The translations under genes and the position numbers were made by a program. A stretch of 64,000 bases of DNA from Paucihalobacter sp036825875 (GTDB lineage Bacteria > Bacteroidota > Bacteroidia > Flavobacteriales > Flavobacteriaceae). Shown here piece after piece: positions 53,765 through 62,047 of this stretch (positions within the stretch are counted from its first letter, which is position 1; every line of letters starts with the position of its first letter). The notes under the pieces are model-generated. The model saw only the letters and a program-made list of their open reading frames with translations. It searched no databases and was not told the DNA's origin. The stretch is taken from NCBI RefSeq assembly GCF_036825875.1, contig NZ_DAISXK010000007.1, positions 1 through 64,000 on the forward strand, in the 5' to 3' direction.

Positions 53765-54442
53765 ATGAGTGGAATTTTGAATTCAACAGTAGGTAGAAAA
53801 TTCGCCATGGCAATTTCTGCCTTTTTTCTAATGGTGTTTTTACTTCAACATTTTGCGATAAATATTACTTCAACCTTTAGTTCACAAACCTTTAATGAAA
53901 TTTCGCATTTCATGGGGACAAATCCGTTGGTTCAGTACGCTTTACAGCCAGTTTTAATTTTTGGAGTTATTTTTCACTTTGTCATGGGATTTGTTTTGGA
54001 ATATAGAAACAACAAAGCAAGACCAGTAAAATATGCCGTTAACAACGGAAACGATAATTCAACATGGGTTTCAAGAAATATGTTGTTAAGCGGATTGGTA
54101 ATTTTAGCCTTTATGGTACTGCATTTTATCGATTTTTGGATTCCTGAAATCAATACCAAATACATTCAAGGTGATATGAGTGGCTTATTATCCGATGGTG
54201 AAGGCTATCGCTATTACGAAGAATTGGTTCACAAATTTGAAAGCCCTATAAGAACAGCGGCATACAGCATAGCTTTTATTTTATTGTCTATGCATTTAGT
54301 TCACGGATTTAATTCGGCCTTTCAGTCGGTTGGAGCCAATAACAAATATACAAGAGGTTTAAAAGGCTTCGGAAAATTATACGCCATAGGAATTCCACTT
54401 GGATTTATTTTCATTGCACTTTTCCACCATTTTAATCATTAA
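53765..54442 (+). CDS. sdhC: succinate dehydrogenase cytochrome b subunit
   Basis: Membrane anchor of complex II, 225 residues with five hydrophobic helices and conserved histidines (LLQHFAIN, FHFVMGFVLEY, LHFIDFW, MHLVHGF, FHHFNH) that can bind two haems. This is the single-anchor form used with menaquinone, so no sdhD is expected and none is present. It transfers electrons from SdhB to the quinone pool. First gene of the operon; sdhA follows after 10 bp. Confidence 0.95.
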   Translation: MSGILNSTVGRKFAMAISAFFLMVFLLQHFAINITSTFSSQTFNEISHFMGTNPLVQYALQPVLIFGVIFHFVMGFVLEYRNNKARPVKYAVNNGNDNSTWVSRNMLLSGLVILAFMVLHFIDFWIPEINTKYIQGDMSGLLSDGEGYRYYEELVHKFESPIRTAAYSIAFILLSMHLVHGFNSAFQSVGANNKYTRGLKGFGKLYAIGIPLGFIFIALFHHFNH

Positions 54443-54452
54443 AAACAGCATT

Positions 54453-56453
54453 ATGTCAATATTAGATTCAAAAGTACCTGAAGGACCACTTGCTGAAAAG
54501 TGGAAAAATCATAAAAGCAATATCAACCTTGTAAGCCCGGCTAATAAGCGTAACATCGATATCATAGTCGTTGGAACTGGTTTGGCTGGCGGTTCAGCTG
54601 CGGCAACCTTGGCAGAGCTAGGATATAACGTAAAAGCATTTTGCTTTCAAGATTCTGCTAGACGTGCGCATTCCATTGCAGCACAAGGTGGCATTAATGC
54701 CGCTAAAAACTATCAAGGCGACGGCGATTCAACTTACCGATTATTTTATGATACCGTTAAGGGTGGCGACTACCGTTCACGCGAATCAAACGTACATCGT
54801 TTGGCTGAGGTGTCTACCAATATTATTGACCAATGTGTGGCTCAAGGAGTTCCTTTTGCAAGAGAATACGGCGGCTTGCTAGACAACCGTTCGTTTGGAG
54901 GTGTATTGGTTTCAAGAACTTTCTATGCCAAAGGACAAACGGGTCAGCAATTATTATTAGGCGCTTACTCTGCCATGAACCGTCAAATTGGTCGTGGTAA
55001 AATTAAAATGTATGCACGCCACGAAATGCTAGATGTGGTTATTGTAGATGGAAAAGCACGTGGCATCATTGCTAGAAATTTAGTAACCGGTGAAATTGAA
55101 CGTCATTCAGCACATGCCATTGTATTAGGAACAGGTGGCTATGGTAACTTATTCTACTTGTCTACTTATGCCATGGGAAGCAATGTAACGGCTGCTTGGA
55201 AAGCTCATAAACGAGGTGCCTTTTTTGCCAATCCTTGCTTTACGCAAATTCACCCAACTTGTATTCCAGTTTCTGGCGATCACCAGTCTAAATTAACGTT
55301 GATGTCTGAATCTTTGAGAAACGATGGTCGTATTTGGGTCCCTAAGAATATGGAAGATGCAAAAGCAATTAGAGAAGGCAAATTAAAACCAGTCGATTTA
55401 CCAGAAGATAAAAGAGATTATTATCTAGAAAGAAGATATCCTGCTTTTGGAAATTTAGTGCCAAGAGACGTGGCCTCAAGAGCAGCGAAAGAACGTTGCG
55501 ATTCTGGTTTTGGCGTGAATAAAACAGGCGAAGCTGTATTTTTAGATTTTGCCGCGGCAATTCAACGTTACGGAAAAGAACAAGCCCACGTTAAAGGGTT
55601 AGATGAAAACGATTTAACCTTAGTTACCAAACTAGGAAAAGAGGTCGTTGCGAGTAAATATGGGAACTTATTCCAGATGTATGAAAAAATTGTAGACCAA
55701 AACCCATACGAAACACCAATGATGATTTACCCTGCGGTGCATTACACCATGGGCGGACTTTGGGTAGATTATAATTTGATGACCACTGTTCCTGGCTTGT
55801 ATGCCATTGGTGAAGCTAACTTCTCCGATCATGGCGCAAACCGTTTGGGCGCTTCTGCCTTAATGCAAGGTTTGGCAGATGGTTATTTTGTATTGCCTTA
55901 TACCATTGGAGATTATTTAGCTAATGATATTAGAACAGGAAAAATTCCAACAGATTCGCCAGAATTTGAGGCATCAGAAACCTATGTTGGCGAAAACCTC
56001 AATAAATTAATTAACAACAAAGGCACGAAGTCTGTAGATTATTTCCATAAGAAATTAGGTAAAATCATGTGGAACAAATGCGGTATGGCGCGCAATAGAG
56101 AGCATTTACAAGAAGCGATTGAAGAAATTAAACAAGTAAGAGAAGAATTCTGGAAGGACGTTTTTGTACCAGGAGCCGAAAATGAATATAACGAAGAATT
56201 AGCGAAAGCTGGTCGTGTAGCCGATTTCTTAGAATTAGGTGAACTATTCGCCAAAGACGCTTTAGAAAGAGAAGAGTCTTGTGGTGGACATTTTAGAGAA
56301 GAACACCAAACAGAAAATGGAGAAGCCTTAAGAAGACCAGAGTATCAGTATGTGTCCGCTTGGGAATACAAAGGCCAACCTAGCCAAGCGATACACCATA
56401 AAGAAGACTTAGTTTACGAAAATATAGAAGTAAAAGAAAGAAGCTATAAATAA
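54453..56453 (+). CDS. sdhA: succinate dehydrogenase/fumarate reductase flavoprotein subunit
   Basis: Catalytic subunit of complex II, 666 residues, oxidising succinate to fumarate. The FAD-binding start is VVGTGLAGGSAAATLAELGYNV, followed by RAHSIAAQGGINAAKNYQGDGDS, where the His carries the covalent flavin in this family. Substrate-site blocks include HPTCIP, NLVPRDVASRA and YPAVHYTMGGLWVD. ATG at 54453 (MSILDSKVPEG) is used; an in-frame ATG at 54399 would lie inside sdhC. Confidence 0.97.
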   Translation: MSILDSKVPEGPLAEKWKNHKSNINLVSPANKRNIDIIVVGTGLAGGSAAATLAELGYNVKAFCFQDSARRAHSIAAQGGINAAKNYQGDGDSTYRLFYDTVKGGDYRSRESNVHRLAEVSTNIIDQCVAQGVPFAREYGGLLDNRSFGGVLVSRTFYAKGQTGQQLLLGAYSAMNRQIGRGKIKMYARHEMLDVVIVDGKARGIIARNLVTGEIERHSAHAIVLGTGGYGNLFYLSTYAMGSNVTAAWKAHKRGAFFANPCFTQIHPTCIPVSGDHQSKLTLMSESLRNDGRIWVPKNMEDAKAIREGKLKPVDLPEDKRDYYLERRYPAFGNLVPRDVASRAAKERCDSGFGVNKTGEAVFLDFAAAIQRYGKEQAHVKGLDENDLTLVTKLGKEVVASKYGNLFQMYEKIVDQNPYETPMMIYPAVHYTMGGLWVDYNLMTTVPGLYAIGEANFSDHGANRLGASALMQGLADGYFVLPYTIGDYLANDIRTGKIPTDSPEFEASETYVGENLNKLINNKGTKSVDYFHKKLGKIMWNKCGMARNREHLQEAIEEIKQVREEFWKDVFVPGAENEYNEELAKAGRVADFLELGELFAKDALEREESCGGHFREEHQTENGEALRRPEYQYVSAWEYKGQPSQAIHHKEDLVYENIEVKERSYK

Positions 56454-56455
56454 GT

Positions 56456-56998
56456 ATGAAAAAAATAACTTTACTTTTAGTAGCGCTTTTGTTTTCAACT
56501 ATTTCCCAAGCTCAAGTCTTGAAAAAGCCTTCAGAAGGCAAGGCTTTGGTATATATCATGAGAAGTAACACTGGTGATGGGCTTAATTTTAGAGTATACG
56601 ATAAAGAAATTTTTCTTGGGGCATTACCACCAAGAGCTTATTTTACTTATGAATGTGATCCTGGTGAGCATTTGTTTTGGGCAGCATCGGAAAACAGAGA
56701 TTATGTTGAGGCAACTTTAGAAGCTGGTAAAACTTATGTCATAGATTTAAGATCTAAAATAGGTGTTTTCATTGCTGCGGTTGGCGTAGAGCCTTATTCT
56801 CCTGACAATCAAAAACACGTGAAACGCGTTCAAAAAGTTATAAATAAGCATATAAATGCTAATGTTGTTGATCAAAATAGATCAGAAGAAAAAATTGAAA
56901 ATATAGAGAAGGCCATGAATGCCTATAACAACATAAAAGATAATAAATATTCAAAAATAAAGCGGCTTACAGCCACTATGAATTTTAATAACGAATAA
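56456..56998 (+). CDS. exported DUF2846 protein inside the sdh operon
   Basis: A 180-residue protein with a cleavable signal peptide (ends near STISQAQ) and a DUF2846-like beta domain (about residues 30-115: GKALVYIMRSNTGDGLNFRVYDKEIFLGALPPRAYFTYECDPGEHLFWAASENRDYVE). The C-terminal ~60 residues are helical and charged. Family function is unknown; members are often lipoproteins or envelope proteins that bind no known cofactor. It begins 2 bp after sdhA and ends 18 bp before sdhB, so it shares their transcript, which is unusual for complex II operons. Confidence 0.8.
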   Translation: MKKITLLLVALLFSTISQAQVLKKPSEGKALVYIMRSNTGDGLNFRVYDKEIFLGALPPRAYFTYECDPGEHLFWAASENRDYVEATLEAGKTYVIDLRSKIGVFIAAVGVEPYSPDNQKHVKRVQKVINKHINANVVDQNRSEEKIENIEKAMNAYNNIKDNKYSKIKRLTATMNFNNE

Positions 56999-57016
56999 AA
57001 AAATAGCACACTAGAT

Positions 57017-57763
57017 ATGAAACTTACGTTGAAAATCTGGCGTCAAAAAAACGCCAATGAAAAAGGAAAAATGGTTACGTATGATATAAAAGAGGTATCG
57101 CCAGATATGTCATTTCTTGAAATGTTAGATGTACTTAACCAAGATTTAATTGAAAAAGGACAAGAGCCGGTTGCTTTCGATCATGATTGTCGCGAGGGAA
57201 TTTGCGGAAGTTGTTCCATGTTCGTGAACGGTAGAGCACACGGCCCAGATTCTAGAATCACCGTTTGCCAATTGCACATGCGAAGCTTTAAGGACGGCGA
57301 TACCATACATATTGAACCATGGCGCGCAACTGCGTTTCCAGTAATTAAAGACTTGATTGTTGACCGTTCGTCTTTCGATCGTATTCAGCAAGCTGGTGGA
57401 TTTATTTCAGTTAATACCTCTGGAAACACCATCGATGCCAACGCAATTCCTATAGACAAACACGATGCCGACAAAGCATTTGATGCCGCAACTTGTATTG
57501 GTTGTGGTGCTTGTGTAGCGAGTTGTAAAAACTCTAGCGCCATGCTATTTGTGTCGGCTAAAGTTTCGCAATATGCGTTGCTACCGCAAGGAAAAGTAGA
57601 AGCTACAGACCGCGTGTTAAATATGGTGAAACAAATGGACGCCGAAGGTTTTGGTAACTGTACCAATACTGGCGCGTGCGAAGTGGAATGTCCAAAAGGA
57701 ATTTCACTAGAAAATATCGCACGTATGAATAGAGAATATTTAGCGGCTAGTTTTAAAGGCTAA
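57017..57763 (+). CDS. sdhB: succinate dehydrogenase iron-sulfur subunit
   Basis: Passes electrons from the flavin in SdhA to the haems of SdhC. The 248-residue protein has the [2Fe-2S] motif CREGICGSC and a further cysteine at VCQLHM, then two ferredoxin-type motifs CIGCGACVASC and CTNTGACEVECPKGI for the [4Fe-4S] and [3Fe-4S] clusters. Length is typical. Operon ends with a terminator 28 nt downstream. Confidence 0.97.
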   Translation: MKLTLKIWRQKNANEKGKMVTYDIKEVSPDMSFLEMLDVLNQDLIEKGQEPVAFDHDCREGICGSCSMFVNGRAHGPDSRITVCQLHMRSFKDGDTIHIEPWRATAFPVIKDLIVDRSSFDRIQQAGGFISVNTSGNTIDANAIPIDKHDADKAFDAATCIGCGACVASCKNSSAMLFVSAKVSQYALLPQGKVEATDRVLNMVKQMDAEGFGNCTNTGACEVECPKGISLENIARMNREYLAASFKG

Positions 57764-57790
57764 TACGCTCATTAAAATCATTTATCATAA

Positions 57791-57819
57791 AAAATCCCAA
57801 GGTGTCATTGGGATTTTTT
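57791..57819 (+). terminator. terminator of the sdh operon
   Basis: A 10-bp stem (57791-57800 with 57808-57817), 7-nt loop, and a T run. Symmetric A/T flanks make it usable on both strands. Confidence 0.85.
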
Positions 57820-57847
57820 ATTTTACACCCATAAATTCGAAATAAAT

Positions 57848-59620
57848 TTGCAGCCAGCATTAACATATTATCAAGAACGATTAAACGCGTTTCAGAATCA
57901 AATTAAAACACTAACTACTAAATTAAATATGCTAAGTGTTTTGAGGATTTTAGTCTTTTTAGCAACAATTACAGGCGTTTATTTTTTAAACCATAACTGG
58001 CTTATAACTACGTTTATTTTGGTAATTGGCACGGCGCTTTTCTTGTGGCTACTTTCCAGATATACCGATTTCAAACATCAAAAGCGATTTGTAAAATTAT
58101 TGTTTAAAATCAATCAAGACGAAATTGAAATCGTAAACGGTACCTATAAAAACAGAGCCGATGGCTTACAGTACTTAAATCCTCAACATCCCTATAGCTT
58201 AGATATTGACCTCTTTGGGAAGGGTTCGTTTTTTCAATATGTCAATCGAACGGCTACCCAAGAAGGTGAAACATTGCTTGCGAATCTCTTGCTCGAAAAC
58301 AGCATCGAAAACATTCCAAATAAACAAGCAGCCATCAACGAATTAGCTCAACAACATGCCTGGCGTCAAGAATATACGGCCACTGCTAAAATGATTGATA
58401 CCGAACACAACAGTGCCGAGGTTTTAAAATGGCTTCAAACTTACCGCAGTCAATTTAGTAAAACACATTTAAAACTTTCCGCCTTATTCAGTGCAGCTTC
58501 TCTGGTGGTAATTGCCGTAGTGGCGGCACAAGGCTTAAGTTTAATGTTTTTAGGTTATTGGCTTTTATTTGGCTTGGCAATTTCAGCATTGTATTTAAAA
58601 AAAGTGAATCAGTTATCGGCACTAAGCAGTAAAGCCAAAGACGTGTTGAAATCCTATGCGAGTTTGCTCGATAAAATTGAAACAGCAAACTTCAAATCGG
58701 CAATTTTAGCCGAAAAACAACAACAAATTACTGATAATGGAACCAAAGCCTCAACTGTATTGTTGCGGCTTTCAAAATCTATAGACCACCTAGACAATCG
58801 GAACAATATCATATGGGCATTTTTGGCCAATGGGTTTTTTCTGGTAGATTTAAGGCAAAGTTACCGCATAGAAAAATGGATTTCTAAATACGGTCACTTA
58901 GCTGAAACATGGTTTAGTACCATTTCTTTTTTCGATGCTTATAATACTTTGGGCACCTATACATTCAACCATCCAGAATCTGTATTTCCAACCATAAGCA
59001 CAAATAGTCCGGCCATTTCAGCAATGGCTTTGGCACATCCTTTAATTGAACGCGATAAACGCATCCCAAGTGATGTGAACATTAACAACCAAGAATTCTT
59101 TATTGTTACTGGGGCCAACATGGCGGGCAAAAGCACGTTTTTAAGAACCATAGGTTTGCATATTGTTATGGCAAATGTAGGATTGCCGGTATGTGCCGCG
59201 AAGAGCACATATAACCCAGTAAAGCTTATAACTAGTATGCGCACGACCGATTCGTTAACCGATGAAAGTTCCTACTTTTTCTCAGAACTTACGCGATTAA
59301 AGTTTGTAGTTGATACACTTGCCACAACACCACATTTTGTGATTTTAGATGAAATTTTAAAAGGCACCAACAGTACCGATAAAGCCATTGGCTCTCGTAA
59401 ATTTGTTGAAAAACTGATCACCTTAAACGCTACAGGCATCATCGCCACCCACGATTTGAGCTTATGTGAAATAGAAGCCACCCAAACCGCCGTTAAAAAT
59501 TATTACTTCGATGCGGAGATTAAAAACGACGACCTCTATTTTGATTACAAATTAAAACAAGGCATTTGCCAAAACATGAATGCCAGCTTTTTATTGAAGA
59601 AGATGCGGATTGTGGAGTAG
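57848..59620 (+). CDS. membrane-anchored MutS-family ATPase
   Basis: A 590-residue protein of the small MutS-like group found in Bacteroidota, not the mismatch-repair MutS itself. A short helical start (YYQERLNAFQNQIKTLTTKL) is followed by two hydrophobic segments (about residues 29-75) and a further pair near 210-245, so it should be membrane-bound. The C-terminal ATPase has Walker A in GANMAGKSTFLRTIG, Walker B in HFVILDEILKGTNSTDKA and the switch His in IATHDLSL. No mismatch-recognition domain is present. The only start that keeps the N-terminus is a TTG at 57848, which overlaps a perfect -7 box (57843-57850); the true start is therefore uncertain. Function unknown. Confidence 0.8.
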   Translation: MQPALTYYQERLNAFQNQIKTLTTKLNMLSVLRILVFLATITGVYFLNHNWLITTFILVIGTALFLWLLSRYTDFKHQKRFVKLLFKINQDEIEIVNGTYKNRADGLQYLNPQHPYSLDIDLFGKGSFFQYVNRTATQEGETLLANLLLENSIENIPNKQAAINELAQQHAWRQEYTATAKMIDTEHNSAEVLKWLQTYRSQFSKTHLKLSALFSAASLVVIAVVAAQGLSLMFLGYWLLFGLAISALYLKKVNQLSALSSKAKDVLKSYASLLDKIETANFKSAILAEKQQQITDNGTKASTVLLRLSKSIDHLDNRNNIIWAFLANGFFLVDLRQSYRIEKWISKYGHLAETWFSTISFFDAYNTLGTYTFNHPESVFPTISTNSPAISAMALAHPLIERDKRIPSDVNINNQEFFIVTGANMAGKSTFLRTIGLHIVMANVGLPVCAAKSTYNPVKLITSMRTTDSLTDESSYFFSELTRLKFVVDTLATTPHFVILDEILKGTNSTDKAIGSRKFVEKLITLNATGIIATHDLSLCEIEATQTAVKNYYFDAEIKNDDLYFDYKLKQGICQNMNASFLLKKMRIVE

Positions 59621-59657
59621 GTTGGTTTAGATTAAAATTTAAACATCACTTTTGATA

Positions 59658-59772
59658 TTTAACCACAAAGCACGCGAAGAAGGCACAAAGTTCACAAAGT
59701 AAAAAAATTACATTTATTAAAAAACACAACTTAGTGATCTTCGTGTAAAACTTCGTGCCCTTAGTGGTTAAA
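59658..59772. repeat. imperfect inverted-repeat element R1
   Basis: Left arm (about 59658-59699, starting TTTAACCACAAAGCACGCGA) is partly complementary to the right arm (about 59730-59772, ending CCCTTAGTGGTTAAA) around an AT-rich loop. The right arm is nearly the same as that of R2 at 61560-61637. Confidence 0.65.
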
Positions 59773-59937
59773 AAATAGATAATTATATTTAGCATATTAC
59801 ACCCTAAGACATTTAGAACAGATGTCACACCTGTCCGCTAACAGGCAGGGATTTAAACCGATTAGATTTTTTAACGATACTGTAATGCTCTGTGTAACAA
59901 TTTCACCACAGAATCTTTGAGGTAGAAAATGACGCTC
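59773..59937. other. intergenic sequence before the cassette A leader
   Basis: No supported gene. A 33-codon open frame at 59822-59920 has no sign of coding. The segment links element R1 to the conserved leader block. Confidence 0.4.
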
Positions 59938-60087
59938 CACAACCTATTAACAAACAACTAAACACAAACAAAACTCTTAATAAAATGTTAAATTTTAATG
60001 ATAAAAACCTCAAACCTTTACGGTTTTTCCGTACAATGCAGTAATAACGGGGTGTGCAAGACGTAAAGAATTAACAGTTAATAACTT
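59938..60087 (+). other. conserved leader block of cassette A
   Basis: A ~150-nt non-coding block that recurs at 61741-61890 with long identical stretches (CACAACC-ATTAACAAAC, ACTCTTAA-AAAA, TTACGGTTTTTCC, TGCAG-AATAACG-GGTGTGC, CGTAAA, TTAATAA). The segment GTACA ... TGTGC can pair here; the matching segment in the other copy can pair as CACAC ... GTGTG. It probably belongs to the 5' leader or promoter region of the cassette. Confidence 0.6.
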
Positions 60088-60124
60088 ATGTGAAAAATAA
60101 TTAAAAATCAGTTTGCTTTAATCG

Positions 60125-60230
60125 TTTTTTTTTTTTTTGCTTTGTAAGGTCTATTGCTATTAATGAATAAGTTACAAGGCTATTTATTATAGCATTAGAC
60201 ACCTAGATTAATCTAAATATCCGGTACCGG
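60125..60230 (+). promoter_or_regulatory. cassette A leader: T run, long hairpin and two palindromes
   Basis: A run of 14 T residues (60125-60138) is followed by GCTTTGTAA (60139-60147), which can pair over nine positions (one G-U) with TTACAAGGC (60172-60180). Two perfect palindromes follow: TAGATTAATCTA (60204-60215) and CCGGTACCGG (60221-60230). The downstream cassette has the same elements in the same order with different but internally matched sequences. Confidence 0.55.
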
Positions 60231-60244
60231 TTTATTTAAAAATC

Positions 60245-60298
60245 TCCTTGTAAAGCCTTGTATCCTTGTAAAGCCTTGTATCCTTGTAAAGCCTTGTA
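60245..60298 (+). repeat. three perfect 18-bp tandem repeats (six CTTGTA hexamers)
   Basis: The unit TCCTTGTAAAGCCTTGTA is repeated exactly three times, ending 49 bp before the start codon of the small secreted protein. Each hexamer can pair with the upstream inverted copy TTACAAGG at 60172-60179. Too short and without spacers for CRISPR. Confidence 0.9.
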
Positions 60299-60316
60299 AA
60301 TAGTTATTTACTAACC

Positions 60317-60330
60317 AAGCCGTAAGGCTT
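60317..60330 (+). promoter_or_regulatory. hairpin just before the cassette A start codon
   Basis: AAGCC (60317-60321), tetraloop GTAA, GGCTT (60326-60330), ending 17 nt before the ATG at 60348. A matching hairpin lies at 62137-62155 before the second small gene. Confidence 0.5.
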
Positions 60331-60347
60331 ACTTAAAATTTAGAATT

Positions 60348-60557
60348 ATGAAACAAAAGGTTTTTAGTTTATTAGCTGTTCTTCTATTTATGAGTGGCTC
60401 AATTAATGCAAGTATAAATTTTCCAACATGCGAAGAAACAATTCTTCATATTATTGAGGTACTAGAACGACCAGAAGATGAAGGAGGTTTAGGTTGTTTA
60501 GATACTGATGATTATAATGAGCTTTATTCAGTATTGTACAATCATTATTGTAATTAA
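60348..60557 (+). CDS. small secreted cysteine-containing protein, cassette A
   Basis: A 69-residue protein. Residues 1-21 (MKQKVFSLLAVLLFMSGSIN) form a signal peptide, leaving a mature acidic part of about 48 residues with three cysteines (FPTCEET, GLGCLDT, NHYCN). The counterpart at 62171-62401 shares the MKxKVFS signal and a Tyr/Leu-rich end with a terminal Cys and Asn (YxxLYxxxxCN here), but the middle is unrelated. GLPGLI and receptor genes follow at once. I do not recognise the family; a secreted signal, receptor ligand or inhibitor are all possible. Confidence 0.65.
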   Translation: MKQKVFSLLAVLLFMSGSINASINFPTCEETILHIIEVLERPEDEGGLGCLDTDDYNELYSVLYNHYCN

Positions 60558-60569
60558 AACTATCAAAAC

Positions 60570-61310
60570 ATGATTTTTGTTAAGTATTTTAATTTTTTGT
60601 TTTTTGTTTTATTAAACCTATCTCTCTATTCACAAAATTCTCTGAACGTAGTTGCAACTTATAAATTAAAAACTCAATCCTCAGGCAAAGTTGTTAAGGA
60701 AAGTAACATAAGTGAAGTTAGGGAGGTTTTAAATGGTATGAATAAGAATTTTGACAATCTAGAATATCTATTGTATTGTAATTCTTATTCAAGTATTTAT
60801 TTTTTAAAAGAAAAGCTTCAAATCAATGATGATATTGGATACAAAGTTGCATCAATATTTGGTGGTTCTGGTATTTATTACATAGATATAAATAAAGAAC
60901 TTAAACTAATTCAAAAGAAAGCTTTCGGTGAAACCTTTAATGTAATTTACCCGCTTAATGATGAAAGTTGGATTATTCATAAAGAGTCAAAAATAATTGA
61001 TGGATATACTTGTTTTAAGGCAACTTCTATCAAAGAGGAATATGACTATCAAAGAAAAATGAATATAACTACCAACTTTATAGTATGGTTTACTCCAGAT
61101 ATTCCATTGCCCTTTGGACCAAAAGGATTTAGTGGATTACCTGGTTTAATCATGGAGGCTGTAATAAATAAAAATACAGTTCTTTATATCACAAATATTA
61201 ATTTTAATTCCACTGATGTTGAAAAAAAATTAATAAAACCAAAGAAGGGTAAAAATATAACAAAAGATGAATATTTAAAACTTTCAGCTAGTATTAGAGA
61301 GAAGAATTAA
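60570..61310 (+). CDS. GLPGLI family secreted protein, cassette A
   Basis: A 246-residue exported protein of the GLPGLI (Porph_ging) family. A signal peptide (ends near SLYSQ) precedes a beta-rich domain; the family motif GLPGLI is at residues 189-194, after the typical WFTPDIPLPFGPKGFS. The family is Bacteroidota-specific, envelope-located and of unknown function, and often sits next to TonB-dependent receptors as here. It starts 12 bp after the small secreted gene and is followed, after 73 bp, by the broken receptor. Confidence 0.9.
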   Translation: MIFVKYFNFLFFVLLNLSLYSQNSLNVVATYKLKTQSSGKVVKESNISEVREVLNGMNKNFDNLEYLLYCNSYSSIYFLKEKLQINDDIGYKVASIFGGSGIYYIDINKELKLIQKKAFGETFNVIYPLNDESWIIHKESKIIDGYTCFKATSIKEEYDYQRKMNITTNFIVWFTPDIPLPFGPKGFSGLPGLIMEAVINKNTVLYITNINFNSTDVEKKLIKPKKGKNITKDEYLKLSASIREKN

Positions 61311-61383
61311 AAAATTAAGAAATCTAAATTCAGATAACTTAAATGGTTGAATAATGAGGAAATCAGTTCATGTTGAATAGAAT

Positions 61384-61547
61384 ATGAATCAAAAAAAAAT
61401 TAGGTACTTATATTTAAAATTAAAGCTTATAATCCTGCCGTTTATGGCAGGATTTTTCTCTCTTACTCACGCCCAACAAATCCAAGTAACCGGCAAAGTT
61501 ACCGATAGCCTTCAAAACCCATTGGTCTATGCAAATATTTTAGCAAT
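61384..61547 (+). pseudogene. truncated TonB-dependent receptor, N-terminal remnant
   Basis: ATG at 61384 opens a signal peptide and the start of a carboxypeptidase-like regulatory domain (QQIQVTGKVTDSLQNPLVYANILA), nearly the same at DNA level as the receptor at 63219. Homology stops near 61547, and the frame runs on into the R2 repeat to a stop at 61614, giving a meaningless 76-residue product. The barrel and plug are lost. The adjacent palindromic repeats probably mark the deletion or insertion point. Confidence 0.8.
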
Positions 61548-61559
61548 TTTTCGAGTATT

Positions 61560-61637
61560 CACCGCAAACACGCTAAGAACACAAAGTAATGTTCTCTTTG
61601 AACTTTGTGTATAACTTGGTGCCCTTAGTGGTTAAAA
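61560..61637. repeat. imperfect inverted-repeat element R2
   Basis: Left arm from ACCGCAAACACGCTAAGAAC; right arm ends GCCCTTAGTGGTTAAAAG, almost identical to the end of R1. It abuts the break in the receptor remnant. Confidence 0.65.
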
Positions 61638-61666
61638 GAAGTGATTACCTTAAACTCATTAAAATT

Positions 61667-61733
61667 CATCGCTAAGACGCTAAAAACGCCAAGTAAAGTT
61701 CTCTGCGCCCTTTGCGCCTTCGCGGTAAAAAAA
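61667..61733. repeat. imperfect inverted-repeat element R3
   Basis: Left arm CATCGCTAAGACGCTAAAAA with right arm CTTTGCGCCTTCGCGGTAAA. The wording resembles interspersed palindromic repeats seen between genes in many bacteria. It lies just before the cassette B leader block. Confidence 0.6.
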
Positions 61734-61740
61734 TAAATAT

Positions 61741-61890
61741 CACAACCCATTAACAAACATATAAATACCAAACTAACTCTTAACAAAACGCTAAAGTTTT
61801 AGCCATAAAACCTCTAACCATTACGGTTTTTCCACACATTGCAGCAATAACGCGGTGTGCGAGGCGTAAAAATTTAACAATTAATAAGTT
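61741..61890 (+). other. conserved leader block of cassette B
   Basis: Counterpart of 59938-60087, also about 150 nt long, with the same conserved stretches. Here CACAC ... GTGTG replaces GTACA ... TGTGC as the possible stem around the conserved TGCAG-AATAACG loop. Confidence 0.6.
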
Positions 61891-61929
61891 AACTAAAAAT
61901 TTTTAAAATTTTATTAGGTAGAGTAAATT

Positions 61930-62037
61930 TTTTTTTTAAAAATTTGTAATGTTGTTAAGCGCAATTAAACTTTACAAGTGGTTTAATGACAGGCAACAAC
62001 AAACCTAAATGCATTTAACCCAAACCAACGTTGGTTT
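61930..62037 (+). promoter_or_regulatory. cassette B leader: T run, long hairpin and two palindromes
   Basis: After a T-rich run, ATTTGTAA (61942-61949) can pair with TTACAAGT (61972-61979, one G-U). The palindromes TAAATGCATTTA (62006-62017) and AAACCAACGTTGGTTT (62022-62037) then follow, with TTTATTT after the second as in cassette A. The arms differ from cassette A but remain complementary. Confidence 0.55.
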
Positions 62038-62047
62038 ATTTTTATTA

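Noticed and set aside
59822..59920. A 33-codon open frame starting MSHLSANRQG
   Set aside because: No signal peptide, no family, no conservation in the second leader; most likely random.
61548..61614. C-terminal part of the 76-codon frame that begins at 61384
   Set aside because: This part is translated from the palindromic repeat and is not a natural protein end; the gene is treated as a truncated receptor.
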